Shown piece after piece: positions 28,079 through 37,187 of a DNA stretch of 64,000 nucleotides (positions are counted from its first letter, which is position 1; each line of letters starts with the position of its first letter). The notes beneath the pieces are model-generated. The model worked only from the letters and a program-made list of their open reading frames with translations, searched no databases and was not told the origin of the DNA. The translations under genes and the position numbers were made by a program. Location of the stretch: contig NZ_CP115784.1 of NCBI RefSeq assembly GCF_027913215.1, positions 2,737,501 to 2,801,500 of the forward strand, given 5' to 3'. Source of the stretch: Paracoccus aerodenitrificans. Its GTDB lineage: Bacteria; Pseudomonadota; Alphaproteobacteria; Rhodobacterales; Rhodobacteraceae.

Positions 28079-29557
28079 TTACCCCAGCACGAAAGGATTG
28101 GAACGGTTGGGCTCGGGCGTGATCCAGACACTCTTGGTCTCAAGGTAGTCCTTGAAGGCGTCCATACCGCCTTCGCGCCCGATGCCCGACAGCTTGTAGC
28201 CACCGAAGGGGGTAGCGAAGCTGGTGGTACGATAGTTATTCACCCAGACGGTGCCCGCGCGGATCCGGTCGACAGCGCGCATGGCTCGGGCTAGGTCACG
28301 GGTCCAGACGGCGGCCGCAAGACCATAGTCGGTGTCGTTGGCGATCACATAGGCCTCCTCCTCGGTCTCGAAGGCGATGACGCTGGCGACCGGGCCAAAG
28401 ACCTCCTCGCGGGCGATGCGCATGTCATTGGTGACATCGGCAAAGACCGTGGGGCGGATGAACTGCCCCTGCCCCAGATCAGGACCACTGACCACCTCGC
28501 CCCCAGTGACCAGCCGCGCACCTTCGTCCTGGGCCATGGCGATCATCGCCTGGACCCTCTCGAACTGCGGACGGGTGCAGATCGGGCCGATCTGGGTCTC
28601 AGGATCCGCCGGATCACCGATCTTCGCGGCCTCGGCCGCGGCCGTGAAAATCTTCAGGAAAGGCTCCAGAACGCTTTTCTGTACCAGCACCCGGCTGCCT
28701 GCCATGCAGGTCTGGCCTGCAGCGGCGAAGATGCCCGCGATGGCGCCATTCACGGCCTGATCCAGGTCGCAATCGTCGAAGACGATATTGGGCGACTTGC
28801 CACCCAACTCCAGCGTGACCGGCTTGAAATGCCGGGCGGCGGCCATGGCCACATGGCGCCCGCCCGTCTCGCCGCCGGTGAAGGCGATCTTCGCCGTCAG
28901 CGGGTGCGAGACAAGCGCCTCGCCCACTTCGCCGCCCAGGCCTGTGACCACGTTGATCACACCCTTCGGCATCCCGGCCTCATCGGCCAGTCGCGCCAGC
29001 TCCAGAACCGAAGCAGAGGCGAATTCGGACGGCTTGATGACGATGGTGTTACCCGCCGCCAGCGCCGGCGCCAGTTTCCAGGCGGTCAGCGACAGCGGAG
29101 AGTTCCAGGCGGTAATCGCCACCACCACGCCGATGGGTTCGTATTTCACGTAGTTGAACACACCCGGCTTGTTGATCGGAACCACGTGGCCGCCGACCTT
29201 ATCACACAGGCCCGAGTAGTAGTTCAGCCATTGCGCCATGTTGGCAACCTGGCCCTTCACCTCGGCCACCAGCTTGCCATTGTCGCGCTGTTCGACCTCG
29301 ACCAGGCGATCGGAATTGGCTTGGATGTAGTCGGCGAAGCGACGTAGCAGGGCCCCGCGTGTGGTCGGTGTTAGGCCCGCCCAGTCGGGATTGTCCATCG
29401 CCGCATGGGCTGCACGCACCGCCCGGTCCGCGTCCGTGGCATCCGACTGCGGCACCTGGGCCCAGATCTTTCCGGAGAACGGCTCGACCGCATCCATCCA
29501 CTGGCCCGACGCGGGTTCGACCCATGTGCCGTCGATGTAGTTGAGGTACTTTGTCAT
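28079..29557 (-). CDS. NAD(P)-dependent aldehyde dehydrogenase
   Basis: The 492-residue protein contains the ALDH signatures: VVVAITAWNSPLSLTAWKLAPAL, catalytic Glu in LELGGKSPNIVF, catalytic Cys in AAGQTCMAGSRVLV, and EEVFGPVASVI. It converts an aldehyde to the carboxylic acid. Its ATG overlaps the tctA stop by four bases. Together with the alcohol dehydrogenase downstream it would turn an imported alcohol into an acid. Confidence 0.95.
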   Translation of the reverse strand: MTKYLNYIDGTWVEPASGQWMDAVEPFSGKIWAQVPQSDATDADRAVRAAHAAMDNPDWAGLTPTTRGALLRRFADYIQANSDRLVEVEQRDNGKLVAEVKGQVANMAQWLNYYSGLCDKVGGHVVPINKPGVFNYVKYEPIGVVVAITAWNSPLSLTAWKLAPALAAGNTIVIKPSEFASASVLELARLADEAGMPKGVINVVTGLGGEVGEALVSHPLTAKIAFTGGETGGRHVAMAAARHFKPVTLELGGKSPNIVFDDCDLDQAVNGAIAGIFAAAGQTCMAGSRVLVQKSVLEPFLKIFTAAAEAAKIGDPADPETQIGPICTRPQFERVQAMIAMAQDEGARLVTGGEVVSGPDLGQGQFIRPTVFADVTNDMRIAREEVFGPVASVIAFETEEEAYVIANDTDYGLAAAVWTRDLARAMRAVDRIRAGTVWVNNYRTTSFATPFGGYKLSGIGREGGMDAFKDYLETKSVWITPEPNRSNPFVLG

Positions 29558-31065
29558 GTTTCCACCTTATCTTTGTCGGTCCCGGCGCGGCGCGCCTTGC
29601 GCCGGCGGATGAGGGGCAGCGCCAGCATCAGCGCGATCAGCAGGATGAAGATCCAGTTCACCACACCGGTGAAGAAGATCGCGGGATCGTTGCCGCTGAT
29701 TAGAAGCGAGCGGCGCAGTTCGGATTCAGCCATCGGGCCAAGGATGATCGCTAGCACGGCGGGCGCTGTGGGGATCTGGAGCTTTTCCATGCCGTAGCCG
29801 ACAAGGCCAACGATCAGCATTATCCAGACCTCGACGATGCTGTTGCCCACCGTGAAGACGCCGATCGAGGTCAACACGATGATGCCGGGAGCCAGGATCA
29901 GCGGCGGCAGGCGCAGCGCGTTGATGAAAAGACGCGAGCCGAGCGCCCCGATCGGGATCATCATCAGCGCGGTCACGCCCATCGCTATCATGAAGCCGTA
30001 GGTAATCTCGGCCGTGTCGCGGAACAGTGCGGGCCCAGGGCGCAGGCCATGCACCAGCAGCACCCCCATGATAACTGCGGCCACGGCGGAGCCCGGCACA
30101 CCCAGAGTCAGAGCGGGGATCAGCGTCGCAGCAGTATCGGCATTGTTGGCGCATTCGGCGGCGGCTACGCCCTTGGGGTCGCCCTTGCCGTAGCAATCGC
30201 CCGCCTTGGCGCGGCGCCGCGCCTCGTTCCACGAGATGACGGCGGCGATGTTGCCCCCCGCGCCGGGCATGATGCCGACGATGACGCCGATCACCGAAGA
30301 GCGCAACCAGACCGGAAGCAGGGATAACATCTTGAACCCGTCATCGGCGCTCTTGCCAGTGTCCAGATCCTTGCGGTTGATGCGCAGCGCCTTCTCGGCC
30401 AGTTCCAGCGCGGGGGGGATTGCATATAGTCCCGTCAGCACGACGATAATCGAGAAGCCCGAGACCAGATGGGCCGAGCCGAAGGTATATCGTTCGGCGC
30501 CTGTGATCTGGTCGACCCCCACCAGGCCCATCAGCAGGCCCGCGCAGGTTGAGATAAGCCCCTTGGACAGCGAGCCGCCCAGCACCGCAGTGATGCACAG
30601 CATCCCGAAGATCGCCAGCCAGAAAAATTGCGACGGCCCGAATTTCAGTGCCAGCGCAGCCAGAGGCGGCGACAGCAGGATCAGGCACAGAGCACTGACG
30701 AAGGAGCCGAAGGCAGAGGAATAGAGAGAAACGCGCAGCGCCTGCCGGGCGCGGCCCTGCTGCGTCATCGGGTAGCCGTCAAAGACAGTGGCGATGCCCG
30801 CAGGCGTACCAGGGATGCGCAGCAGAATGGCGGGGATGGAACCGCCATACATCGCGCCGTTGTAGATGCCCGCAACCAGGCCAAGTGCCACCAGCGGTTC
30901 CATCCCGAAGGTGAAGGGGATGAGCACTGCAATCCCCATGGTCGCCGAAAGCCCCGGCAGGGCGCCGGCCAGGACGCCCATCACCGTCCCGGCAACCATG
31001 GCCAGGATGACCAAAGGCGTGAAGATGGCGGCGAAACCGTCCATCAGATGTGTCAAAATATCCAA
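29554..31065 (-). CDS. tctA: tripartite tricarboxylate transporter, large permease TctA
   Basis: The 503-residue membrane protein has about eleven helices and TctA hallmarks GVLAGALPGLSATMGIAVLIP near the N-terminus and the mirrored IVGIMPGAGGNIAAVISW in the middle. It forms the proton- or sodium-driven channel of a TTT importer. It follows tctB by ten bases and is coupled to the aldehyde dehydrogenase. Confidence 0.95.
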   Translation of the reverse strand: MDILTHLMDGFAAIFTPLVILAMVAGTVMGVLAGALPGLSATMGIAVLIPFTFGMEPLVALGLVAGIYNGAMYGGSIPAILLRIPGTPAGIATVFDGYPMTQQGRARQALRVSLYSSAFGSFVSALCLILLSPPLAALALKFGPSQFFWLAIFGMLCITAVLGGSLSKGLISTCAGLLMGLVGVDQITGAERYTFGSAHLVSGFSIIVVLTGLYAIPPALELAEKALRINRKDLDTGKSADDGFKMLSLLPVWLRSSVIGVIVGIMPGAGGNIAAVISWNEARRRAKAGDCYGKGDPKGVAAAECANNADTAATLIPALTLGVPGSAVAAVIMGVLLVHGLRPGPALFRDTAEITYGFMIAMGVTALMMIPIGALGSRLFINALRLPPLILAPGIIVLTSIGVFTVGNSIVEVWIMLIVGLVGYGMEKLQIPTAPAVLAIILGPMAESELRRSLLISGNDPAIFFTGVVNWIFILLIALMLALPLIRRRKARRAGTDKDKVET

Positions 31066-31075
31066 GGTTAACTCC

Positions 31076-31561
31076 TCAGCTGCCGAAGATCAGGTCCACA
31101 GGCATGGGACTTTCGAGCAGCACAATGAAGATCAGCCAGAGCAGGACCGAGAGACCGGCCGCGGACAGGGCAGCCTGCCAGGCCGGGCGCAGGCCCATCA
31201 GGGCGGGCGCGGCGGTCAGGAAGACCAGGATGGCAGTGAAGAAGCCCAGATGCGGGATCGTCACCACGAAGGCCACCATCAGCACCGCCAAGGTGGCCAG
31301 GCGCCGCAGCGAGGCCTTCGACAGCGTCACGTCCTCTTCGGCCGCGACCTTTGGCAGCTTGCGCAGCAGGCCAGCGGCCCAGGCCAGCGCCGCCACGCAG
31401 CCCAACCCCGAGACGGCGATTGGCATGTAGGCCGCCGCGCCGCGAAAACCGCTGCCAACCCAGCTCAACAGGGCGAAGACCGCTGCCATCCCGAGGGCGG
31501 CGGCAAGTTCTGCCGCTACCACCCTGGAGGACACTACGGAGATATCGTCACGCGTGCTCAT
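31076..31561 (-). CDS. tctB: tripartite tricarboxylate transporter, small permease TctB
   Basis: The 161-residue protein has four membrane helices and the low-conservation pattern of TctB, with a long hydrophilic loop holding LRKLPKVAAEED. Identification rests mainly on its size, topology and place between tctC and tctA. It overlaps nothing but is separated from tctC by a single base. Confidence 0.88.
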   Translation of the reverse strand: MSTRDDISVVSSRVVAAELAAALGMAAVFALLSWVGSGFRGAAAYMPIAVSGLGCVAALAWAAGLLRKLPKVAAEEDVTLSKASLRRLATLAVLMVAFVVTIPHLGFFTAILVFLTAAPALMGLRPAWQAALSAAGLSVLLWLIFIVLLESPMPVDLIFGS

Positions 31562-31562
31562 G

Positions 31563-32525
31563 TCACTCGACCCAGGGGTTCTCGTCCCACAGCGCTTGAT
31601 AAAGGCCCTGCAGATCGGTCAGCGTCGTGGTGAACTCATCCGAACCCTGGTAATTTAGCGGCAGCGCCTGTTCGGCAGCGGCAGCGCGAAATTCCTCGTC
31701 AGCAACGGCTTCGCCGATGGCAATCGACAGGATCTCGATGATCGCAGGATCCAGCCCTACGGGGGCCCCGATGCCGCGATAGGCGCCCGACACCACGTCG
31801 AAGCCCTGCTCCTGAAAGGTCGGCACCTCGGGCGCGCCTTCCCAGCGATCGGCGCCCATCTGGCCGAAGGTGGACAACTCGCCCTCGTTCACGCTGTCGA
31901 TCACCTCGCCGATGTTCATCGAGCCCAAAGCGATATGACCGCCCAGCAGGGCCGCGCGGATCTCGGACGAGCCGCCGAAGGGTACGTGACGTAGCTCGAT
32001 ACCCGCCGTACGCTGCAGTGCCAGTATCGACAGGTGGTCATCCGAACCGATACCGGTAGTGCCATAGGTGATAGTGCCCGGCGCAACCTTGGCGTCCTCG
32101 ACCAGACCGGCCAGGTTGCCGAAGTCGTTGTCGGGCAGCGCCACCAGTGAGCCTGCATCAAAGACCACGTTGGCAATCGGCTTTAGTTGGTCGAAGGCGA
32201 AGGACGCCTCGCGCTGGATCGGGATCGTGATGCTGGTCGGGGTGTTGATAAAACCGATGGTGTAGCCATCGGGATCGGCCTTGGCGATCTCGGCGAAGCC
32301 CAGCTCGCCCGACGCGCCCGGCTTGTTGATGACTGCTATGGTCTCATCACCCGGCAGATACTTCTCTATGAACGGCACCAGGGTGCGCGCGGCCACATCG
32401 GTCCCCCCGCCAGCGCTATAGGCGATCACCATGTCGATGGTCCGGGTCGGGTAGTCCAAGGCGGCCACAGCCCCTGTGGAAATGGCCAGCGCGGCAAGCG
32501 CACCTGCAAAGACGGTCTTGGTCAT
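31563..32525 (-). CDS. tctC: tripartite tricarboxylate transporter, substrate-binding protein TctC
   Basis: The 320-residue protein has a Sec signal (to about AVAALDYP, residue 22) and the TctC (Bug-family) fold with DMVIAYSAGGGTDVAARTL and NKPGASGELGF, which cradle the ligand carboxylate. It delivers a carboxylated solute to TctAB. The ATG at 32525 follows GAGGAGAAAAGC. As first gene of the operon it lies 114 bases from the divergent IclR regulator. Confidence 0.95.
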   Translation of the reverse strand: MTKTVFAGALAALAISTGAVAALDYPTRTIDMVIAYSAGGGTDVAARTLVPFIEKYLPGDETIAVINKPGASGELGFAEIAKADPDGYTIGFINTPTSITIPIQREASFAFDQLKPIANVVFDAGSLVALPDNDFGNLAGLVEDAKVAPGTITYGTTGIGSDDHLSILALQRTAGIELRHVPFGGSSEIRAALLGGHIALGSMNIGEVIDSVNEGELSTFGQMGADRWEGAPEVPTFQEQGFDVVSGAYRGIGAPVGLDPAIIEILSIAIGEAVADEEFRAAAAEQALPLNYQGSDEFTTTLTDLQGLYQALWDENPWVE

Positions 32526-32595
32526 TAGCTTTTCTCCTCCTCGTTCGACAGCCTCCCTGTCGACGATCCGGAGACTGGACAGGCGGCGGCAGAAA

Positions 32596-32611
32596 GTCCA
32601 TAGTACGGAAC
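32596..32611. promoter_or_regulatory. candidate IclR operator
   Basis: GTCCATAGTACGGAAC is an imperfect inverted repeat (GTCC ... GGAAC) centred between the divergent tctC and iclR genes. IclR-type sites often have a GGAAC half. This is the only such element I noticed in the gap, so it is a guess. Confidence 0.3.
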
Positions 32612-32639
32612 ATGAGTTTTGCTGAATGGAACAATTATC

Positions 32640-33320
32640 ATGGACAGCGGACAACGTGTTGAAGCCGTCGAAAAGGCTTTGTCGATCTTGGATGCCTTCT
32701 CGGAGGACCGTATGTCCCTCAGTCTCAGCGAGATCTCCAGGGAGACGGGCATTTCCAAAAGCTCCCTGCCGAGGCTCCTCAACTCTCTGATCCTTTTTGG
32801 TTTTATCGCCCGAGATCCGTCGAAGCGCTACGCGCTTGGTTCGAACGTCTGGCGCTTGGGGGCGCTCTTCCGGCGCCGGTTCGACTTGGGTGAAAAAGTC
32901 CGCCCCGAGCTGCGCCAGCTAGTCGAGTTGACGGGCGAAACCGCCTCCTACTATGTCCGCGAACAGGAGGAACGGATCTGTCTCTACCGTCAGAATTCCC
33001 CAAATCCCGTCCGCCACCACCTCGACGAAGGATCGCGGCTGAGCATCGACCGGGGCGCAGCCGGCCATGCCCTCAGCGCGACCGACACCAGCCCGGACGA
33101 CATCTTCGTCTCGGTCGGTGAACGTAACCCGGAAGTTGCCGCCGTGGCGGTACGGATCAGTTCTCGCGACGGGGAACTGCGTGGCGCGCTATGCGTGTCG
33201 GGGATCTGCACGCGGTTCGACGAGACCGCCAGGCAAACCGCCGCGGACCTGCTGCTTGATGCGCGAAGGCGCCTTTGTATCGACCCAGCAGAATCTGCTC
33301 AGGTTAAGCCGCTAATTTGA
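32640..33320 (+). CDS. IclR-family regulator of the tct/dehydrogenase operon
   Basis: The roughly 226-residue protein has a winged helix-turn-helix (SLSEISRETGISKSSLPRLL, about residues 26-45) and an IclR effector domain ending in RQTAADLLLDARRRL. The final ten residues (after PAESAQ) are probably read from the flanking transposase debris that starts near 33300, so the tail may be altered. It is divergent from tctC and most likely controls the catabolic operon in response to its substrate. Confidence 0.88.
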   Translation: MDSGQRVEAVEKALSILDAFSEDRMSLSLSEISRETGISKSSLPRLLNSLILFGFIARDPSKRYALGSNVWRLGALFRRRFDLGEKVRPELRQLVELTGETASYYVREQEERICLYRQNSPNPVRHHLDEGSRLSIDRGAAGHALSATDTSPDDIFVSVGERNPEVAAVAVRISSRDGELRGALCVSGICTRFDETARQTAADLLLDARRRLCIDPAESAQVKPLI

Positions 33321-33611
33321 ATACCTCGGCAGGCGTGCGCAAGGCAAGCGCCTGATGAGGCGGCGATTATTGTATAGCCGAACAACCCCAGTTTGGTTCG
33401 AAAGGTCTTGCCGAAGATTTCATCGGGCGTCTGTCCTGTCCTCCGCCTGATGGCCATTGCCTGGGCCCATTTGGGCTCAATGGGATTGAGGTCCGGCGAA
33501 TAGGACGGGAGGAATTCGAGGCCGTGTTCGGCATTTTCAATCATCTCTCTGGTGTCGGTCCGTTTGTGAAATGTTGCGTTATCCATGACCAGAACCGCAC
33601 CGGTCATCAAC
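33299..33611 (-). pseudogene. IS630-type transposase C-terminal remnant
   Basis: The fragment carries the DDE end of an IS630-family transposase: VLVMDNATFHKR, then FLPSYSPDLNPIEPKW, with AIRRRTGQTPDEIF after it. Near 33350 a one-base loss shifts the frame: the next frame would read HQALALRTPAEVFKLAA, a different transposase tail. It has no N-terminus and is joined at 33611 to another transposase piece, so it is inactive. Confidence 0.75.
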
Positions 33612-33755
33612 GCGAGGCCTCCCGTGTGACTTCGGAAAGAGCGGCGTCAAAAGCTCCATCTGCGCTTCGCTCAGCCAGAAAAAGTTGCTCATCACTCAGG
33701 TCTCCTTGCGGACCCTGAATCACGCCTGATGACCGAAATCAATGGGTCTGGAGCC
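33612..33755 (-). mobile_element. left end of an IS5-like element (fragment)
   Basis: On the minus strand the piece starts with terminal sequence GGCTCCAGACCCATTGAT. A leader and a frame starting MSNFFWLSEAQMELLTPLFP (ATG at 33692) follow, an IS5-family transposase N-terminus, cut off after about 27 codons. The same terminal sequence begins at 63938 on the other strand. A CTAG lies at the outer edge in both places. Confidence 0.75.
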
Positions 33756-33757
33756 TA

Positions 33758-34085
33758 GGGGGTATCGGTACGTTGGCCGGGCCAGTGGTCGGAGCGGGGC
33801 TAGTGGTGACTCTGCAAAACTACCTTGCAACTTCAGACTTTCCGGTAACTATCATCACTGGCGTCGTTTTCATGATTTGCGTGCTGGTTTTCAGACGCGG
33901 CTTGTTGGCGTACTTTCCGCCAGCAAACTGTGTCGCAAGCTTGATTTTCGCTCTGAAGCATAATGGGAAACTATCGTTTCAACGGATTTGACCTGAGCCT
34001 GTCACAATTTTTTCTGACACTGCTATCTACATGCTTGTTCTTGGAGTTTGCTGGTAGATTTCGATTGCCTATATTTTGTCGGTGA
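33758..34085 (+). repeat. second copy of the livM 3' end and its downstream DNA
   Basis: This segment matches 58590-58918. The first 144 bases are identical by eye; the next 184 differ at about 19 positions plus one indel, which shifts the livM frame. It holds the last codons of a branched-chain amino-acid ABC permease and the DNA after it, but no start. An IS5-like end bounds it on the left and an IS3-like element on the right. Confidence 0.9.
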
Positions 34086-34610
34086 CCTGCCCTGGGATTT
34101 TTCCTCCAGCTGCAATTAGAGTCCGGCCCAACTTGAGGACGGAGCATGAAGCGAACGGAGATATAGCGAAGAGCAGATCATTGGCATTTTGGCTGAGCAC
34201 GATGCTGGCGCAAAGTGTGCCGATCTGTGTCGCAAGCATGGCATGTCGGAAGGCAGCTTTTATGCCTGGAAGAAAAATATTCCGGGACGACAGTATCTGA
34301 GGCCAAGCAGCTGAAGGCGCTTGAGGACGATAATGCCAAGCTGAAGCGGCTGCTGGCCGAGCAGATGCTTGACGTGGCAGCGATGAAGGAACTGCTGTCA
34401 AAAAAGTGGTTATGAGCCGAGCCAGAAAACAGTACGGGGGACTGTCTTCCCGGCGATTGGCCCGCTGTGAAGCGCGAGGCTGTCGCGCATCTGAAAGCCC
34501 TGCTTGGGCTGTCGGAACGGCGGGCGTGCTGGATTGCCGGTGTGGATCGGAAGACGGTGCGATATCAATCACGACGCGCGCCCGATACGGCGCTACGAGG
34601 CCGGCTGACC
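34082..34610 (+). mobile_element. decayed IS3-family element
   Basis: A left end TGACCTGCCCTGGG is followed at 34146 by an orfA-like region. One frame has SEEQIIGILAEHDAGAKC and LCRKHGMSEGSFYAWKK, and a second frame continues with LKALEDDNAKLKRLLAEQML and ELLSKKWL. Frame breaks occur near the start and after YAWKK. A short orfB start (LSERRACWIAGVDRKTVRY) follows and is cut off near 34610. The order and motifs are those of IS3-family orfA/orfB. It is not functional. Confidence 0.75.
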
Positions 34611-34770
34611 CCGTGAACCAGATTCACCCGAACCATCCTTATAACCTTACTACTACGCCGGATGGTCAGACCGCGTCTGTGGATAACACAGATCCCAGAC
34701 CCGCTGCCTCGCCGCCGGAGGCTCCGGCCTCTGCCCGGCATCACGGGCGGCGATCACCGGCACGGCCGAT

Positions 34771-35124
34771 GTGATCGACAGCTGGCTGCGAGAGGGGATC
34801 GATCTCGACGAAGACATCCTGCCGACCATCGCCAAGCGCACCACGCAGATCAGGATCAGCCCGATCCGGACCTGGGCCTATTTCACCGACGCCGTGCGAG
34901 CGGCCATGCAGGCGCGGTTGCTCAGAGAAGCTGATCCCCGCATCACCGCCCAGCACCGGTTCTTCGCCGACTGGATCAACTCCGACCGCTACCTGCCGCC
35001 GACCGCGGTGACCAACACCATGGCTCGGACGCTGCTGCGCTTCGATCTGGTGACCGAGGCCCGGCTGACGGAGCGCGATGTTCCCATCCCGCACAGAAAG
35101 GCTGGTGACAATGACGCCGCGTGA
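34771..35124 (+). CDS. unknown phage- or plasmid-type protein, probably 5'-truncated
   Basis: The 117-residue frame from a GTG reads IDSWLREGIDLDEDILPTIA and RTWAYFTDAVRAAMQ, with good coding composition, but it lacks a ribosome site. The same frame stays open back to about 34695, so the gene is probably the tail of a longer protein lost at the IS3 junction. It overlaps the next gene by 14 bases, which implies they once formed one transcript. No family recognised. Confidence 0.5.
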   Translation: MIDSWLREGIDLDEDILPTIAKRTTQIRISPIRTWAYFTDAVRAAMQARLLREADPRITAQHRFFADWINSDRYLPPTAVTNTMARTLLRFDLVTEARLTERDVPIPHRKAGDNDAA

Positions 35125-35596
35125 AATCGAGGACCGCTTCGAGGAGGCCGCGCTGACGCTGAAGCGCCTGCCGAACCCGCCCGCCTCCGGGGCACGCGGT
35201 TACGGCAGGTCCTGGCCGGACTATGTCCATGAGGCCAGGCATGCCTATGGCTATGAACCGGCCCGAATGCGGGTGATCCCCAATGCCCGCGAGATCCAGC
35301 GCATGGAGGAGGTGCTGGACTGGCTGGCACTGATCGGCGGTGAGACCGAACAAACGGCCGCAGACAACCGGCGCATCGTCTGGATGCGGGCCGAGGGCCA
35401 TCGCTGGCAGACCATCTACCGCCATGTTGGATGCGTGCGCTCCACCGCGTGGCGGCGCTGGACGGCGAGCCTGTTGACCGCCTCCAAGACTCTGAAAAAT
35501 CTTGAGAAAAAGCCAGCGCGGTCCGTCGGCGCAAAATCAACCGGTGCAGAACCGGGTGTCAGACCGCGCGGCGGGGGTGCAAACGGGATGCCGTGA
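35111..35596 (+). CDS. DUF6362-type phage-associated protein
   Basis: The 161-residue protein begins MTPREIEDRFEEAALTLKRL and contains SWPDYVHEARHAYGYEPARM and a C-terminal helix-turn-helix-like part (WQTIYRHVGCVRSTAWRRW). Proteins of this pattern occur in Rhodobacterales prophages and mobile elements and probably bind DNA. The ATG at 35111 lies inside the end of the upstream frame. The last 45 residues are low complexity and may be extended past the original stop. Confidence 0.6.
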   Translation: MTPREIEDRFEEAALTLKRLPNPPASGARGYGRSWPDYVHEARHAYGYEPARMRVIPNAREIQRMEEVLDWLALIGGETEQTAADNRRIVWMRAEGHRWQTIYRHVGCVRSTAWRRWTASLLTASKTLKNLEKKPARSVGAKSTGAEPGVRPRGGGANGMP

Positions 35597-36261
35597 GGGC
35601 GCGAATGGGTCGAACTTGGGGCGCGACATTATCAAGGGTTTTGCCCCATATTCGACCTACGATCAGGCGAGGTGAGGCCGGGCGGAAGCCCCGCCCCCCG
35701 GCCTTGGTTCCTCCGCCGGACCGCTCCTATGCGGGGGCAGAGGCGCGCAAGCCCGCTAGCATCAGGGAATAATTCTGGGTTCGCTCCCCGGGGTTCGCAC
35801 CTTTGGGTTCGCAGGGTTCGCATACCGCAAAAAGATCAACCGCCGAACGACGGTAACGAAGGAACCGCCTTGCAGATCAAGACGATATTGAATGCACGGA
35901 TGCTTTTAAGGCACGGCAATATGGTGATCCGGGAAAGGATCATAAACAGCGTATTCGCTCTGGCGCGGCGCGGGGACGATGACTGGCCGAATAATGCGCC
36001 GCGAACTACAGCGAGCATAGCGCAGAACCGAGCGTGACGGTACACATGCGTCAACGGGGATTCTATCACGATCTGCGACCGAGTCTAACTGACACGGCGG
36101 GGTCAAGGTCGATCTTTGGTAAAGAAGAAGGCACGGAGGATATCCCGCTGACGCCGCGTCGCGGGGCCGAGGCAAATGGTAAGCCAGTCGTCGCGCTGGT
36201 CGCGTCATACTTCCTCGCGCGTGTCCTCAAGGAACCAGCCCTACAGTACCGAACGAAAGCC
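35597..36261. other. intergenic stretch with short direct repeats
   Basis: No convincing gene. The notable content is four copies of GGGTTCGC at 35777, 35791, 35805 and 35814. The rest, to 36261, has no recognisable family in any frame and probably is scar tissue of the mobile region before the inositol operon. Confidence 0.6.
35777..35821 (+). repeat. four direct GGGTTCGC repeats
   Basis: Copies start at 35777, 35791, 35805 and 35814, with start-to-start steps of 14, 14 and 9 bases. They are shorter and closer than typical replication iterons. They may instead be leftover coding repeats. Confidence 0.6.
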
Positions 36262-37071
36262 CTACCCCTTATCCCTCTCCATGATCCATTCCACTTCCGG
36301 TGCGGGGACAAAGCGCCAGTTGCGGCGGGGGCCGGCCATGACGTTGAGGTAGTACATTTCGAAGCCATAGGGCGCGCCGCAGGGGTGGTGGCCGCGAGGG
36401 ACCAGAACGATATCGCCATCCTTCACCGCCATCACCTCATCGAGGCTGCCATCGTCGGTATAGACCCGTTGCACCCCGAACCCGTCCTTCGGGTTCAGGC
36501 GGTGGTAATAGGTTTCCTCCAGATAGGTGATGCGGGGGAAATCGTCCTCGTCATGGCGGTGGCTGGGATAGCTCGACCAATGGCCTGCGGGAGTGAAGAC
36601 CTCGGTCACCAGCAGGCTGTCAGCATAATCCTGATCTTCCATGGCGATGTTGTTGATGTGGCGGGTATTGGTGCCCTTCCCGCGCTCGGTCAGGGTGATG
36701 CCGTCGGGGCCGATCTTTCGCGCCTTATGGCCACCCTGTCCCGGCGCAGAACAGACGGCGATGACGCAATCGGTGGTCGCCTCGGCCTGCCATTGCTGGC
36801 CGTTCGGGACGTAAAGGCAATGCGGCGGGATCTTGTCGAAGACATCCATCCGCTCGCCCAAAGCGCCCCAGTCCTGCCCGGCGGCGTGGAGGCGCGCCTT
36901 GCCCTCGACCATCACCAGAATGACCTCGCGGTCGCCGGTCATATCCTCCGCCCGGTCGCCCGCCCGCAGGCGGTGCAGCGCGAATCCGACATAGCGCCAG
37001 CCGGCGTCTTCGGGGGTGATGCGATGCACCTCGCCATGGGTGCCGAAGGGTTTGCGAAGAAGATGGCTCAT
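36262..37071 (-). CDS. iolB: 5-deoxy-glucuronate isomerase
   Basis: The 269-residue cupin enzyme converts 5-deoxy-D-glucuronate to 2-deoxy-5-keto-gluconate in myo-inositol breakdown. The double-stranded beta-helix motifs with metal ligands are visible around SYPSHRHDEDDFPRITYLEE and LVPRGHHPCGAPYGFEMYYLN. AGAAAGGAAAACC precedes the ATG at 37071. It is the last gene of the inositol operon and is separated from iolE by a 247-base gap with repeats. Confidence 0.95.
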   Translation of the reverse strand: MSHLLRKPFGTHGEVHRITPEDAGWRYVGFALHRLRAGDRAEDMTGDREVILVMVEGKARLHAAGQDWGALGERMDVFDKIPPHCLYVPNGQQWQAEATTDCVIAVCSAPGQGGHKARKIGPDGITLTERGKGTNTRHINNIAMEDQDYADSLLVTEVFTPAGHWSSYPSHRHDEDDFPRITYLEETYYHRLNPKDGFGVQRVYTDDGSLDEVMAVKDGDIVLVPRGHHPCGAPYGFEMYYLNVMAGPRRNWRFVPAPEVEWIMERDKG

Positions 37072-37187
37072 AGGTTTTCCTTTCTGGAAGTCCGGACACC
37101 GGAGGCCGCGCAACGGGAGCGTGCGGTGCGCACGATCTCCGGTCGGGGGCGGGATCGCCGCGCACCCTGCGATTGCTGCGAAACCGC

